This document shows positions 7,712 through 15,121 of a stretch of 39,317 nucleotides of DNA, one piece after another (positions within the stretch are counted from its first letter, which is position 1; each line of letters begins with the position of its first letter). The translations under genes and the position numbers were made by a program. Source of the stretch: a virus; the IMG/VR virus record IMGVR_UViG_3300042430_001943, positions 1 through 39,317 of that record, one strand, 5' to 3'. The notes under the pieces are model-generated. The model had not been told where the DNA came from. It worked only from the letters and a program-made list of their open reading frames with translations, and made no database searches.

Positions 7712-9331
7712 TTAATCTAATCCTGTGATCTCACCTTTAGAATTGATACTGATCTTTTCTGCGTTTGGTCGTTCTGGTAAGCCTGGCATGGTCATAATGT
7801 TACCGCAGACTGCTACGATATACTCAGCACCCGTACATAGTTTTAACTCACGCACTGTTAAGACATGTCCTTCAGTTGCGGCTAATTTATTAGCGGGATC
7901 ATCACTGAAACTGCTTTGTGTTTTAGCAATACAAACAGGATAATGTCCATAATCTCGTTGTAGTTCTTCTAAATGTTTAGTGACCTTGGCATCCATAGTT
8001 ATATGGTAAGCACCGTAAATTTTACGAGCTACTTGCTCAATCTTATCGCACAGTGTATCATCATCTTCGTAGGTCAGCGCCATCTGATGTTTTGATCGAT
8101 CAATAGCAATAACAACTTCGTGTGCTAGGTCTGTGGCACCATCGCCACCATTAGCAAAGTGTGTACATTCAACTGCTTCAATGTCAAATGTTTCTTTGAT
8201 GTGCTCAATTAATTCCGCAATCTCAAGGTCAGTATCATCTTTAAAACGATTAATAGCAACTACACAAGGCAGGTTATACCATGTCTTAATGTTGGCTATA
8301 TGCTTATCTAGGTTGTCGTAGTTACCTTGATGTTTAACGGCTCTAACTGTTGCTACAAGCACTACTACGTCAGGTTTAAGACCGCTTTTACGACACTTAA
8401 TGTTAATAAACTTCTCAGCACCCAAGTCAGCACCAAAGCCTGCTTCAGTTACTACGTAGTCAGCTAACTTCATAGCCAGCTTAGTAGCAATAACACTGTT
8501 ACAACCATGTGCTATGTTGGCAAATGGACCACCGTGTACTAGCGCAGGAGTGCCTTCTAAGGTCTGTACTAGGTTAGGTTTAACGGCTTCTTTTAGTAAT
8601 GCGGCCATAGCACCATGTGCCTTAAGATCTTTAGCTGTAACAGGCTTACCGTCTTGTGTGTAGCCTACAGTGATCTTACCTAAACGCTTTTTTAAGTCCT
8701 TGAAGTCGTTGGCCAAACATAGGATAGCCATTACTTCTGACGCCACTACAATGTCAAATCCTGACTGTCGTGTAACGCTGTTATGGGCTCCCAGACCTAC
8801 ACAAACGTCGCGTAACGCACGATCGTTCATGTCGCTTACACGTTTCCATGTGATGTTGTTAGTGTTTAAATTGAGCCTGTTACCCCAATGTAAATGATTA
8901 TCTATGAGGCTAGCTAGTAGGTTATGAGCTGATGCGACAGCATGGAAGTCACCTGTAAAGTGTAGGTTAATGTCTTCCATTGGTGCTACTTGCGCATAGC
9001 CGCCACCAGTTGCTCCACCTTTCATACCAAACACTGGACCTAGCGCAGGTTCACGTAGGCATACAATTGACTTGTAGTTTAACTTACGTAGGCCATCTGC
9101 TAGTCCAATAGTTGTGGTAGTTTTACCTTCACCTGCGGGAGTCGGAGTAATAGCTGTTACTAAGATTAACTTGCTATCTCGACCAGGACGGTCAGCAAGT
9201 GCTTCTATGTTTAGTTTAGCTTTCCTACTACCATACACTTCTAACTGTTCGTCTCGTACATTAATAGAACCGGCAACGGCTGTAATTGGTAGTAGGTCTG
9301 CTGATTGATTGATTTGAATGTCTGTTTTCAT
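7712..9331 (-). CDS. fhs: Formate-tetrahydrofolate ligase
   Basis: Joins formate to tetrahydrofolate with ATP, giving 10-formyl-THF for purine synthesis and other one-carbon needs. The family P-loop [13 protein letters not shown] (62-74) is intact, as are GGAxGGGYAQVxPME, [11 protein letters not shown] and [14 protein letters not shown]. Length is 539 aa against about 555 usual, with no sign of damage. It stands between its own terminator and four tiny membrane genes. No strong Shine-Dalgarno precedes the ATG, but [11 protein letters not shown] is a normal N-terminus. In a phage it counts as an auxiliary metabolic gene, likely supporting nucleotide supply. Confidence 0.95.
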   Translation of the reverse strand: MKTDIQINQSADLLPITAVAGSINVRDEQLEVYGSRKAKLNIEALADRPGRDSKLILVTAITPTPAGEGKTTTTIGLADGLRKLNYKSIVCLREPALGPVFGMKGGATGGGYAQVAPMEDINLHFTGDFHAVASAHNLLASLIDNHLHWGNRLNLNTNNITWKRVSDMNDRALRDVCVGLGAHNSVTRQSGFDIVVASEVMAILCLANDFKDLKKRLGKITVGYTQDGKPVTAKDLKAHGAMAALLKEAVKPNLVQTLEGTPALVHGGPFANIAHGCNSVIATKLAMKLADYVVTEAGFGADLGAEKFINIKCRKSGLKPDVVVLVATVRAVKHQGNYDNLDKHIANIKTWYNLPCVVAINRFKDDTDLEIAELIEHIKETFDIEAVECTHFANGGDGATDLAHEVVIAIDRSKHQMALTYEDDDTLCDKIEQVARKIYGAYHITMDAKVTKHLEELQRDYGHYPVCIAKTQSSFSDDPANKLAATEGHVLTVRELKLCTGAEYIVAVCGNIMTMPGLPERPNAEKISINSKGEITGLD

Positions 9332-9349
9332 TAGTACTACTATTTAATA

Positions 9350-9520
9350 CTAGCGAGGACGTAGTATATAATTTATTGCCACAATGATAGCATCCATTAG
9401 TGCGCCTGGATAGTTGTGTTTACCCATATCTACAAAGAAACACATAACAAATAAACCAATGAAGAACCATGTTAGTTGTCGATCATTTTCATACAACCAA
9501 AAACGAATTTTATTCCACAT
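9350..9520 (-). CDS. Tiny membrane protein (56 aa)
   Basis: Begins MWNKIRFWLYENDR and then has a hydrophobic helix (WFFIGLFVMCFFV) and a second weaker one ending NYILRPR. GAGGAG nine bases before the ATG is a strong ribosome site. First from the fhs side of four consecutive tiny membrane genes. Function unknown; size and topology would allow a holin-like or envelope role. Confidence 0.7.
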   Translation of the reverse strand: MWNKIRFWLYENDRQLTWFFIGLFVMCFFVDMGKHNYPGALMDAIIVAINYILRPR

Positions 9521-9523
9521 ATA

Positions 9524-9670
9524 CTACTCCTCGTTGGAGAATTTTTTAGATAATTTTTGTAGTTCATCAATACTGCGACTAAAACGATTCCACGCTTCAT
9601 GCGCACGACCAAAACAATATCCAATGAACAATAACCAAACTACCAATAGCCAAAATTGCCAATCAATCAT
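9524..9670 (-). CDS. Tiny single-pass membrane protein (48 aa)
   Basis: An N-terminal helix (WQFWLLVVWLLFIGYCFG) is followed by a charged tail (RSIDELQKLSKKFSNEE). Its last codons GAG GAG form the ribosome site of the next gene, so the two are co-translated. No family recognised. Confidence 0.7.
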   Translation of the reverse strand: MIDWQFWLLVVWLLFIGYCFGRAHEAWNRFSRSIDELQKLSKKFSNEE

Positions 9671-9671
9671 A

Positions 9672-9833
9672 TTATTTGCCCTCCGGAAACACATCACTGG
9701 CAATGTCCATCAACATCCAACCTAGGGCAAACATACCTAAGAAGCGTTGTACTTCTGGTGCCCAAACACCAACTGCTCCCAATACTACCAAACTTACCAA
9801 CGCAAATATAATTCTTTTTGTATAAACTGACAT
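9672..9833 (-). CDS. Tiny two-helix membrane protein (53 aa)
   Basis: Two hydrophobic segments (IIFALVSLVVLGAVGVW and FLGMFALGWMLMDIA) flank a short charged turn (APEVQR). AAGGAG precedes the ATG. The hairpin topology with a short loop resembles small phage holins, but that is only a shape argument. Confidence 0.7.
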   Translation of the reverse strand: MSVYTKRIIFALVSLVVLGAVGVWAPEVQRFLGMFALGWMLMDIASDVFPEGK

Positions 9834-9846
9834 TTACTTCTCCTTC

Positions 9847-9978
9847 TTAGTCTTTACCGCTAGCTAAAAGTATTACGGTAAGTAGGAACCACCAAGCACT
9901 CCACTCCTGCCAACCTACTAGGTAAACGGTACCTCCTAGTAGGATTAAATTATACGTCATTGCCGCTAGCAACCGCAT
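9847..9978 (-). CDS. Tiny membrane protein (43 aa)
   Basis: Starts one base after the stop of the AAA+ gene (TAACATG), so it is probably translated by coupling. An in-frame ATG six codons on (9960) is an alternative start. Mostly hydrophobic, with a Trp-rich middle (VGWQEWSAWWFLL). Fourth member of the tiny-membrane cluster; function unknown. Confidence 0.65.
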   Translation of the reverse strand: MRLLAAMTYNLILLGGTVYLVGWQEWSAWWFLLTVILLASGKD

Positions 9979-9979
9979 G

Positions 9980-11002
9980 TTACGCAATCTTCATACAAGT
10001 TGTCTTAGCCATGTTTTCCCAAGTGTTAGGAAAGCTCTTGTATAACTGTGCTACTTTGATTGCCATACGCAAACTCATTTCACGGAACTTGTTCTTGTTA
10101 GCGTCTAAGAAATCGATAATAATATCTTGTCCAATTTCGCCAATGCCCATGTCTTCAAACAATTGACCAGTTTTAGCAATTTGTCTAATACGCAATACTT
10201 TATCACGCATAGTGTCTAACGTCAAATCTAAATAGTGACAGCGTGACTGTAGTGCTTCTAAGTGATCTTTCAAACGAGTTGACTTAACTTGATCAAACTT
10301 TAAGTTAGTGATAAAAATTACACTACCTTTAAATTGGAAACTGTTAGGAATGTCTTCTTGTTTCAATACACGTGACTCCGACAACCAACTAATTTTACGT
10401 GACTTACCACTGTCCAATGCGCCTTTAAGCAAGTTCAAACTAACGTCGTCAAACAAGATGCTATCGCAGTCATCAAACACAATAACGCTGTTAGCGTCAC
10501 TGTATTCGTACAATACTTTGTACAAACCAATAGCACTAGCACTACCTTTAACCACAGTGTGTTTAGGTTTTGCGTTGGCAATGTTTTGAAACAAGTTAGC
10601 ACGGTCAATTTGATTTTCTACTGTGTAACTTTTACCAACACCCGGAGGGCCACTTACAATCATAGCACGAATGTCACCGTTCAATACTGCTTTGGTCATT
10701 TCGTCTAGCATTTCAAAACGTAAGCCAATTTCAGCAATACGTTCTTCGTCTGTTTGCTTGCTATGTGTGTCTACACCTGCTGTAGCTACTTCGCCTGTGT
10801 ATTCTGTTGCGTCTACTAGTTCGTACTCTGTAGGACTAGAGATAGTAACACGTATTTTATCCTTGCCAAAACGACCAGTGCCGTCTACAGTGATAAAACC
10901 ACCTTTGCTACCTAATTGAAATTGTTTTACTAGAGGAAATACTTCATCTGTAATCGCTTGATTACGATAAGTACCATTTTTAATTTTAACAAAACCTGTC
11001 AT
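9980..11002 (-). CDS. AAA+ ATPase of T4-like phages
   Basis: A 340-aa protein with an N-terminal domain of about 90 residues, Walker A SGPPGVGKS near residue 118, Walker B VIVFDDCDS near 170, a sensor stretch SVIFITNLKF and arginines beyond it (ALQSRC). The AAA+ core is complete. A standalone ATPase of this kind is frequent in T4-like marine phages but has no agreed role. A perfect sigma-70 promoter and GGAGC lie upstream, suggesting early expression. It heads the run of four tiny membrane genes. Confidence 0.85.
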   Translation of the reverse strand: MTGFVKIKNGTYRNQAITDEVFPLVKQFQLGSKGGFITVDGTGRFGKDKIRVTISSPTEYELVDATEYTGEVATAGVDTHSKQTDEERIAEIGLRFEMLDEMTKAVLNGDIRAMIVSGPPGVGKSYTVENQIDRANLFQNIANAKPKHTVVKGSASAIGLYKVLYEYSDANSVIVFDDCDSILFDDVSLNLLKGALDSGKSRKISWLSESRVLKQEDIPNSFQFKGSVIFITNLKFDQVKSTRLKDHLEALQSRCHYLDLTLDTMRDKVLRIRQIAKTGQLFEDMGIGEIGQDIIIDFLDANKNKFREMSLRMAIKVAQLYKSFPNTWENMAKTTCMKIA

Positions 11003-11065
11003 TGTCTATGCTCCTTAGTTTTCGTTTTATAATCGAAGCGTTTGTCGCTTTCTTATTATTGTAGT

Positions 11066-11094
11066 ATTATAACACCTCTTTGGGTGTTTGTCAA
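11066..11094 (-). promoter_or_regulatory. Perfect sigma-70 promoter for the AAA+ gene
   Basis: TTGACA, 17 bases, TATAAT. The spacer contains an inverted repeat (ACACC...GGTGT), a possible operator. The leader is about 55 bases long. Confidence 0.85.
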
Positions 11095-11101
11095 GTACTT
11101 T

Positions 11102-11422
11102 TTAGTCAGCACGTGAACCAGCATAAGCACGGAACCCGTGTTTAGTAAGTACGTCTGCGTAAGCACGAGCACCTTCTTCTAACACATCCATGCTTTGACC
11201 ATGGTAGTTACCTGGACTCCACATGTTTAAACATTTAGGACGATAATCTTTCTTAAAACCAACAGCAAGTAAGCCTTTAGCTTCTGTTGAGTTAGTACGA
11301 TCTACGTACACATTAACCCAGGCAAAACCACAGTAGGCTATTTCGCCGTGTTGTTTAAGAAATGCGTTTTGAGCGTTAGTTGCTGCTGTTTGTGCTTCGT
11401 TGTGAATAGCTTGAAAGTCCAT
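11102..11422 (-). CDS. Small phage protein, unknown function
   Basis: A 106-aa soluble protein with an Ala-rich helix at the N-terminus and a mixed core (YCGFAWVNVYV, MWSPGNYHGQSMD). AGGAG before the ATG and its own promoter mark it as a separately controlled early gene. I recall relatives in T4-like phages, without function. Confidence 0.7.
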   Translation of the reverse strand: MDFQAIHNEAQTAATNAQNAFLKQHGEIAYCGFAWVNVYVDRTNSTEAKGLLAVGFKKDYRPKCLNMWSPGNYHGQSMDVLEEGARAYADVLTKHGFRAYAGSRAD

Positions 11423-11455
11423 TTTGTGCTCCTGTGTTGTTAGTGTATGTATAGC

Positions 11456-11484
11456 ATTATACAGTCAATTTAACCAAAAGTCAA
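11456..11484 (-). promoter_or_regulatory. Near-perfect sigma-70 promoter
   Basis: TTGACT, 17 bases, TATAAT, followed by a leader (GCTATACATACACTAACAAC) almost identical to that of the promoter at 11961-11989. It drives the 106-aa gene. Confidence 0.85.
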
Positions 11485-11489
11485 CCATT

Positions 11490-11600
11490 ATTTAAGGGAA
11501 TTTAGGATGTTGTTACGACCGGAACAACCCTTAGTAGTAACGTTAATAAAATTAAAATGTAACAACACCCTAAAACTTTGAAATCGTTTCCTAACTGTCA
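11490..11600 (-). ncRNA. Possible structured RNA between two promoters
   Basis: A perfect promoter at 11607-11635 would start a transcript near 11600, but no reading frame follows. Instead there is a 16-base inverted repeat with one G/A difference (arms 11559-11574 and 11501-11516, TTTAGGGTGTTGTTAC against its complement) around a 42-base loop. It could be a small RNA or a structured leader of the 106-aa gene. No U-tract closes it. Confidence 0.4.
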
Positions 11601-11606
11601 AATGCT

Positions 11607-11635
11607 ATTATACTATCATTTGGGTAGGTTGTCAA
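11607..11635 (-). promoter_or_regulatory. Perfect sigma-70 promoter without an immediate gene
   Basis: TTGACA, 17 bases, TATAAT. The next 120 bases hold only the inverted repeat, so it drives either an RNA or a long leader into the 106-aa gene. Confidence 0.8.
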
Positions 11636-11640
11636 CCGAT

Positions 11641-11928
11641 TTAGTAACTAAGTTCGCGGAAATCTGAGTATGGAATTGTGTAGTTGTTAGCACGAATAAT
11701 TGTAACTAACTCTTTTGCTGCCGCATTGTAAAAACGTGCGAATTGACGAACTTGTCCACCGCTACGTTCACCGTCGCAGGTTAAGTTCTCTGGGCTTAGA
11801 TCGTTGTCTAAACTATCATACAAATTTTGACAATCACGTTCTGATAAGTTATTAACATCATAGATCACATTATTGAAAATACGTGCCCAAGCATTTTTCT
11901 GTTCAATGTATTGTGCTAGATTTTTCAT
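11641..11928 (-). CDS. Small phage protein, unknown function
   Basis: A 95-aa protein, largely helical, with Asn/Asp-rich turns (VNNLSERDCQNLYDSLDND) and a C-terminal FRELSY. GGAGC precedes the ATG at 11928, and a perfect promoter lies 32 bases further up. No family recognised. Confidence 0.7.
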   Translation of the reverse strand: MKNLAQYIEQKNAWARIFNNVIYDVNNLSERDCQNLYDSLDNDLSPENLTCDGERSGGQVRQFARFYNAAAKELVTIIRANNYTIPYSDFRELSY

Positions 11929-11960
11929 TAGTTGCTCCGTGTTGTTAGTGTATGTATAGC

Positions 11961-11989
11961 ATTATACAGTCATTTAACCAAAATGTCAA
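11961..11989 (-). promoter_or_regulatory. Perfect sigma-70 promoter
   Basis: TTGACA, 17 bases, TATAAT. The -35 lies inside the last codons of the upstream 75-aa gene. Promoter and leader are near-duplicates of 11456-11484. Confidence 0.85.
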
Positions 11990-12197
11990 CCGTTTTAAAC
12001 ACACTTTCTTTCAGGGGAATTTTGATGAATTTACGTCTGGCTTTATCAAACTTGCCCTTGCGGGCAAAGTAGATTGGCGGGCCTTCGTGCCATTGTTGGT
12101 AGCCAATAACCTTTTCACCGTCCATCAAATATGTATGATTTGGCTGTCGGAAATCAACTACCCATTCTGTTACTTCACGTATGACCTCTATGGCCAT
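11970..12197 (-). CDS. Small phage protein, unknown function
   Basis: A 75-aa protein with an N-terminal EVTEWVVDFRQPNHTYLMDG and a basic C-terminal half (ARKGKFDKARRKFIKIP). It starts at a TAATG overlap with the gene before it, and its end carries the next promoter. Function not recognisable. Confidence 0.7.
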   Translation of the reverse strand: MAIEVIREVTEWVVDFRQPNHTYLMDGEKVIGYQQWHEGPPIYFARKGKFDKARRKFIKIPLKESVFKTVDILVK

Positions 12198-12370
12198 TAG
12201 TATGTTTCTTTCGTAACGTAAAATTCAGTAGTTGGGTATTTTTCCTTAAACTCATCTGTAGCAACATACTGATTAAGACCAGTCATGTTGAAGAATTGTT
12301 TATGAAAAGCTGTTTTGTGTGTTTCTTTAATTGATACTGTAAGATATACCGAAGTTGCTTTGCCTGCCAT
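12197..12370 (-). CDS. Small phage protein (57 aa), unknown function
   Basis: MAGKATSVYLTVSIKETHK starts 15 bases after AGGAG. The protein is soluble and basic, ends YVTKETY, and is coupled to the next gene through TAATG. No motif seen. Confidence 0.65.
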   Translation of the reverse strand: MAGKATSVYLTVSIKETHKTAFHKQFFNMTGLNQYVATDEFKEKYPTTEFYVTKETY

Positions 12371-12379
12371 GTCGTGCTC

Positions 12380-12580
12380 CTATTGTGCTAATTGAGTAAA
12401 AACTGATTGCTGGAGTTCTGCTACTTCATCGCTGGGTACGTAGAAGTCTGTTGTAGGATCATAGTACTCGCCTGCTTGAGCATCGTAGTACAATACACGA
12501 CCGTTAGGATAATGGAATGGACCTTCTAGGCCTTTACGAGCGCCATATTCTTTGCCGTTTTGAAAAACTACATAGCCCAT
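12380..12580 (-). CDS. Small Tyr/Gly-rich phage protein, unknown function
   Basis: A 66-aa protein. The ATG at 12580 is chosen because AAGGAG stands at proper distance; a GTG three codons earlier overlaps that site. The sequence alternates short strands (GRVLYYDAQAGEYYDPTTDFYV), suggesting a small beta fold. A perfect promoter lies 32 bases upstream. Confidence 0.7.
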   Translation of the reverse strand: MGYVVFQNGKEYGARKGLEGPFHYPNGRVLYYDAQAGEYYDPTTDFYVPSDEVAELQQSVFTQLAQ

Positions 12581-12612
12581 AATTCGCACTCCTTATTAAC
12601 TAAACAAGTGCT

Positions 12613-12641
12613 ATTATACGCTATTTTGGTTGGGTTGTCAA
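12613..12641 (-). promoter_or_regulatory. Perfect sigma-70 promoter
   Basis: TTGACA, 17 bases, TATAAT, ahead of the 66-aa gene, with a 30-base leader containing AAGGAG. Confidence 0.85.
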
Positions 12642-12648
12642 CCGTTAT

Positions 12649-12795
12649 TTAATCGCAGTCTGAAAATGCCTGTACTAATCGTGCTATACATTCTTTATCG
12701 CCTGGCTGGCAGACATTTGGAATTTCCGTACCGGTTGGTAAATTGGATTCAACTAGTGATTCTTTTGGTAATTTTACTTCTGTAGTTATTGACAT
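12649..12795 (-). CDS. Tiny phage protein (48 aa), unknown function
   Basis: MSITTEVKLPKESLVES starts seven bases after AAAGGG. The C-terminal half has three cysteines (NVCQPGDKECIARL, FSDCD), hinting at metal or disulfide bonding. A GATAAATA late-promoter-like motif lies upstream at 12838-12845. Confidence 0.65.
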   Translation of the reverse strand: MSITTEVKLPKESLVESNLPTGTEIPNVCQPGDKECIARLVQAFSDCD

Positions 12796-12837
12796 TTTGT
12801 GCCCTTTCTAAAGTTTGCGATTGTGTCGCTTAAAACA

Positions 12838-12845
12838 ATATTTAT
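12838..12845 (-). promoter_or_regulatory. Possible T4-type late promoter (GATAAATA)
   Basis: One base from the late consensus, 43 bases before the 48-aa gene and just after the stop of the 109-aa membrane gene. Confidence 0.4.
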
Positions 12846-12848
12846 CGG

Positions 12849-13178
12849 TTACGGCGCTTTTGGAACATTGAATGTGTCTAGCATACTATCTACGCCGCTG
12901 TACCAAATTTGAGCAAAGTCAAAGCCTTGATATAGCAGTTCACGAACAGTGATACTAAGTCCAGATGCTAGTAGAATAACCACTAGGATCAGCACAATAG
13001 TAAACAGGCTAACTTTGGGTGTGTCGTCTACAAATCCGTCTAAGAAGTCCCAGGTAGGATCTACTGGATCTTGACTGAATATTGATGGTAGGTCGCGTCT
13101 ACCTCGTGGGTAACGATACCACCATTCAGGATTTGGATTACCGTGCCGACCCCAGTTTGAGTCTTCGAAATTACTCAT
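12849..13178 (-). CDS. Small membrane protein, unknown function
   Basis: The first 55 residues of 109 are polar and aromatic (NPEWWYRYPRGRRD); then a strong membrane helix (SLFTIVLILVVILLASGL) and an amphipathic C-terminus. The ATG overlaps the stop of the gene before it, so it is probably coupled. It lies near the SleB-type hydrolase; a lysis or envelope role is possible but unsupported. Confidence 0.65.
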   Translation of the reverse strand: MSNFEDSNWGRHGNPNPEWWYRYPRGRRDLPSIFSQDPVDPTWDFLDGFVDDTPKVSLFTIVLILVVILLASGLSITVRELLYQGFDFAQIWYSGVDSMLDTFNVPKAP

Positions 13179-13386
13179 CAGTTGAAATAGTATCCGATAC
13201 TACATCACCATCTTCAAATAATTCCATCGGAACTACGTCTGGTTGTGCGTTAAGGTCTGTATTACGGTTGATGTCTTCACACATTAAAGTTGCTTGTACT
13301 AGTGCTTGTTCGGCATTAGTGTAGGCATTCTCTTGTATGCTATCACCGTTTTGTGTCATTGCTGTGGCTATATAAATTAGTTTCAT
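13171..13386 (-). CDS. Small acidic protein, apparently leaderless
   Basis: A 71-aa protein. I take the ATG at 13386 and not the upstream frame opening at 13479, because a perfect promoter lies in that upstream stretch with TATAAT six bases before this ATG. That puts the transcript start at the ATG. The protein is helical then acidic (MELFEDGDVVSDTISTDE). Function unknown. Confidence 0.6.
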   Translation of the reverse strand: MKLIYIATAMTQNGDSIQENAYTNAEQALVQATLMCEDINRNTDLNAQPDVVPMELFEDGDVVSDTISTDE

Positions 13387-13392
13387 AGTGTA

Positions 13393-13421
13393 ATTATATA
13401 GCCACGCAACGAGATTGTCAA
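13393..13421 (-). promoter_or_regulatory. Perfect sigma-70 promoter, leaderless
   Basis: TTGACA, 17 bases, TATAAT, then six bases to the ATG. It overlaps the last codons of the SleB-type gene. No ribosome site is present. Confidence 0.8.
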
Positions 13422-13936
13422 CTGTTTTTTGATTTATTTTTTCTTGGAGCAGGGTCGTTACTGTAGAAAATGTGGCCACCTATACGGGCAACACGCTCTA
13501 GACCCCAATTTGGATTAACATGTGTATTGTGAAAATACAATGCGTCATCGAGTTGATCTAGTTTTAGATTATGATGTAGTGTAGCACGTGCCACTAGCAA
13601 ACTATCCTGCCAGCTATCACTTACATACTTAATCTTACTCACTGGGTTACATGTCCAGCTAAATTGACAGATCATGCGACCTGCGATCTCTGTGCGTTGA
13701 TGTACAACTCCACAGATAGTTTTGGGAAAGTTCCTACTTTCAGCGCGGTTGATTGTAACCTGTGCCACAGCAACCTTTCCTTGAAATGATTCTAGTCCAG
13801 CTTCATAATAGATATTCTGTGCTAGGCACATAACCTGCTGGCTTTCTTTTGTTTTGTCATTCGCCTGCGCTATACTACTTGATATTACACATAAGGACAT
13901 TATTGCCCAGGTTATTACTTTTGAGATAACTCTCAT
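13418..13936 (-). CDS. Exported SleB-type cell-wall hydrolase
   Basis: A 172-aa protein of the Hydrolase_2/SleB family: LAQNIYYEAGLESFQGKVAV includes the catalytic Glu (about 45), then NRAESRNFPKTICGVVHQR, CQFSWTC and a late ALYFHN. The N-terminus (KVITWAIMSLCVISSSIAQA) is a signal peptide or signal anchor, so the enzyme reaches peptidoglycan through the host Sec system. AAGGAGG stands before the ATG. Likely the phage endolysin; a signal-anchor lysin that acts without a classical holin fits, though four tiny membrane proteins elsewhere could also serve. Confidence 0.88.
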   Translation of the reverse strand: MRVISKVITWAIMSLCVISSSIAQANDKTKESQQVMCLAQNIYYEAGLESFQGKVAVAQVTINRAESRNFPKTICGVVHQRTEIAGRMICQFSWTCNPVSKIKYVSDSWQDSLLVARATLHHNLKLDQLDDALYFHNTHVNPNWGLERVARIGGHIFYSNDPAPRKNKSKNS

Positions 13937-13982
13937 ACATAAACCTCCTTGGTTTTTAACGTTTGATTTTACTACCGATAGG

Positions 13983-14207
13983 CTAATCGCTTACGCGATT
14001 TGCTTCTTTGACATTGACGAAAAATCTACAACTCCCTTCTGATAACATCAAGATATCATAATCGTCAAATACAGCATTGGGCTGTGTGATACCTGATGTG
14101 TGTCTGTGGCATTTATCTCGTACTGCGCAATGTCTTCCTGCGCAATAATATCCAAGCCCGCCACCACTACTTACTAATGGTACTACTGTCACGTTAGATT
14201 TTGTCAT
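13983..14207 (-). CDS. Small cysteine-rich phage protein
   Basis: A 74-aa protein with YYCAGRHCAVRDKCHRHT in the middle and a further Cys in GSCRFF, a spacing that could bind zinc or iron. GGAGGG precedes the ATG, with a TATAAT at 14225-14230 but no clear -35. Function unknown. Confidence 0.65.
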   Translation of the reverse strand: MTKSNVTVVPLVSSGGGLGYYCAGRHCAVRDKCHRHTSGITQPNAVFDDYDILMLSEGSCRFFVNVKEANRVSD

Positions 14208-14287
14208 GCAATCCCTCCGAACGTATTATATGTATGCCAGTTAAACTGACTTTTACTACGTATAAAACTTGGAGTCGATCGGGATAA

Positions 14288-15121
14288 CTACTCTAAACCT
14301 AAAATACCTGGATTATCATTTAAGAACTTAGCTCTATAGTGGTTCCAGATGTTAAATAAAACATCACTTTCATAGGCATTTACTGACGATTTCAGGTCCG
14401 AAAGTGCCATAATATCAGCAAAATATGGTTCATATTTGGCCGGTATTGTATCGTGTGTATATGTGTATGGACAAACACTATATTCACCTAATTCTAAGAA
14501 TGTAGGAATTAATCTTTCAATTAAGAATGTAAAGTTTGGTAGACTCTTGTCGTGAGCATAGTTACTCAATCCCTCGCCAAATACCAAATGTCGGAACTGT
14601 GGATCCTTGGCACCTTCTGTAAACAGCTGGCGGCTAAAATCCATAAACTCTGTCCAAAATTTACGATTACCAACTACGTAGTTAGCAAACACTGTACGAG
14701 TACGATCTAATAAAATACTTTTAACATCAACATCTTCGTAGCCTAGTTTAGCAAAAAACATATTACCAATATCACTAATACCCGGATGATGTATGTCACC
14801 TTGTTCCCAACTGTTGGCAAATACTGCTTCATTTAAGATACAGGGGTTAAACAGATAAACATCAAACCCCGGATTGGCTGTGATGTGTGCCAAGGCCTGT
14901 TGCGCTGTCAAGTTTGTTTTATCTTTAAACTTCCAGCTGACGTAACCCCAATGGTCCAAGTTTTCAGCTAGGATACGATCATGTTCTCTATCCCAGACAT
15001 CCCACTCACGTAGTTCTGGTCGCGGATTACTAGTGTTATCCAACGGAGTAAACAACGGATCACAATGTTGCTCTAGCTCTGGCTTAAAGTATATTTGAAA
15101 GATCTTTGTGCTTATTGACAT
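14288..15121 (-). CDS. Unrecognised enzyme-like protein of the sugar operon
   Basis: A 277-aa protein. I use the ATG at 15121, which has AGAGGA upstream; a start at 15169 would only extend into the previous gene. The sequence (IYFKPELEQHCDPLFTPLDN, HWGYVSWKFKDKT, NPGFDVYLFNPCILNEAVFANSW) resembles bacterial surface-polysaccharide proteins of unknown activity. Its place after a glycosyltransferase suggests a transferase role, but I see no DxD or nucleotide motif that settles it. Confidence 0.55.
   Translation of the reverse strand: MSISTKIFQIYFKPELEQHCDPLFTPLDNTSNPRPELREWDVWDREHDRILAENLDHWGYVSWKFKDKTNLTAQQALAHITANPGFDVYLFNPCILNEAVFANSWEQGDIHHPGISDIGNMFFAKLGYEDVDVKSILLDRTRTVFANYVVGNRKFWTEFMDFSRQLFTEGAKDPQFRHLVFGEGLSNYAHDKSLPNFTFLIERLIPTFLELGEYSVCPYTYTHDTIPAKYEPYFADIMALSDLKSSVNAYESDVLFNIWNHYRAKFLNDNPGILGLE

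Noticed and set aside
14225-14230. Promoter for the cysteine-rich gene
   Set aside because: TATAAT is present but no acceptable -35 or extended -10 is seen.
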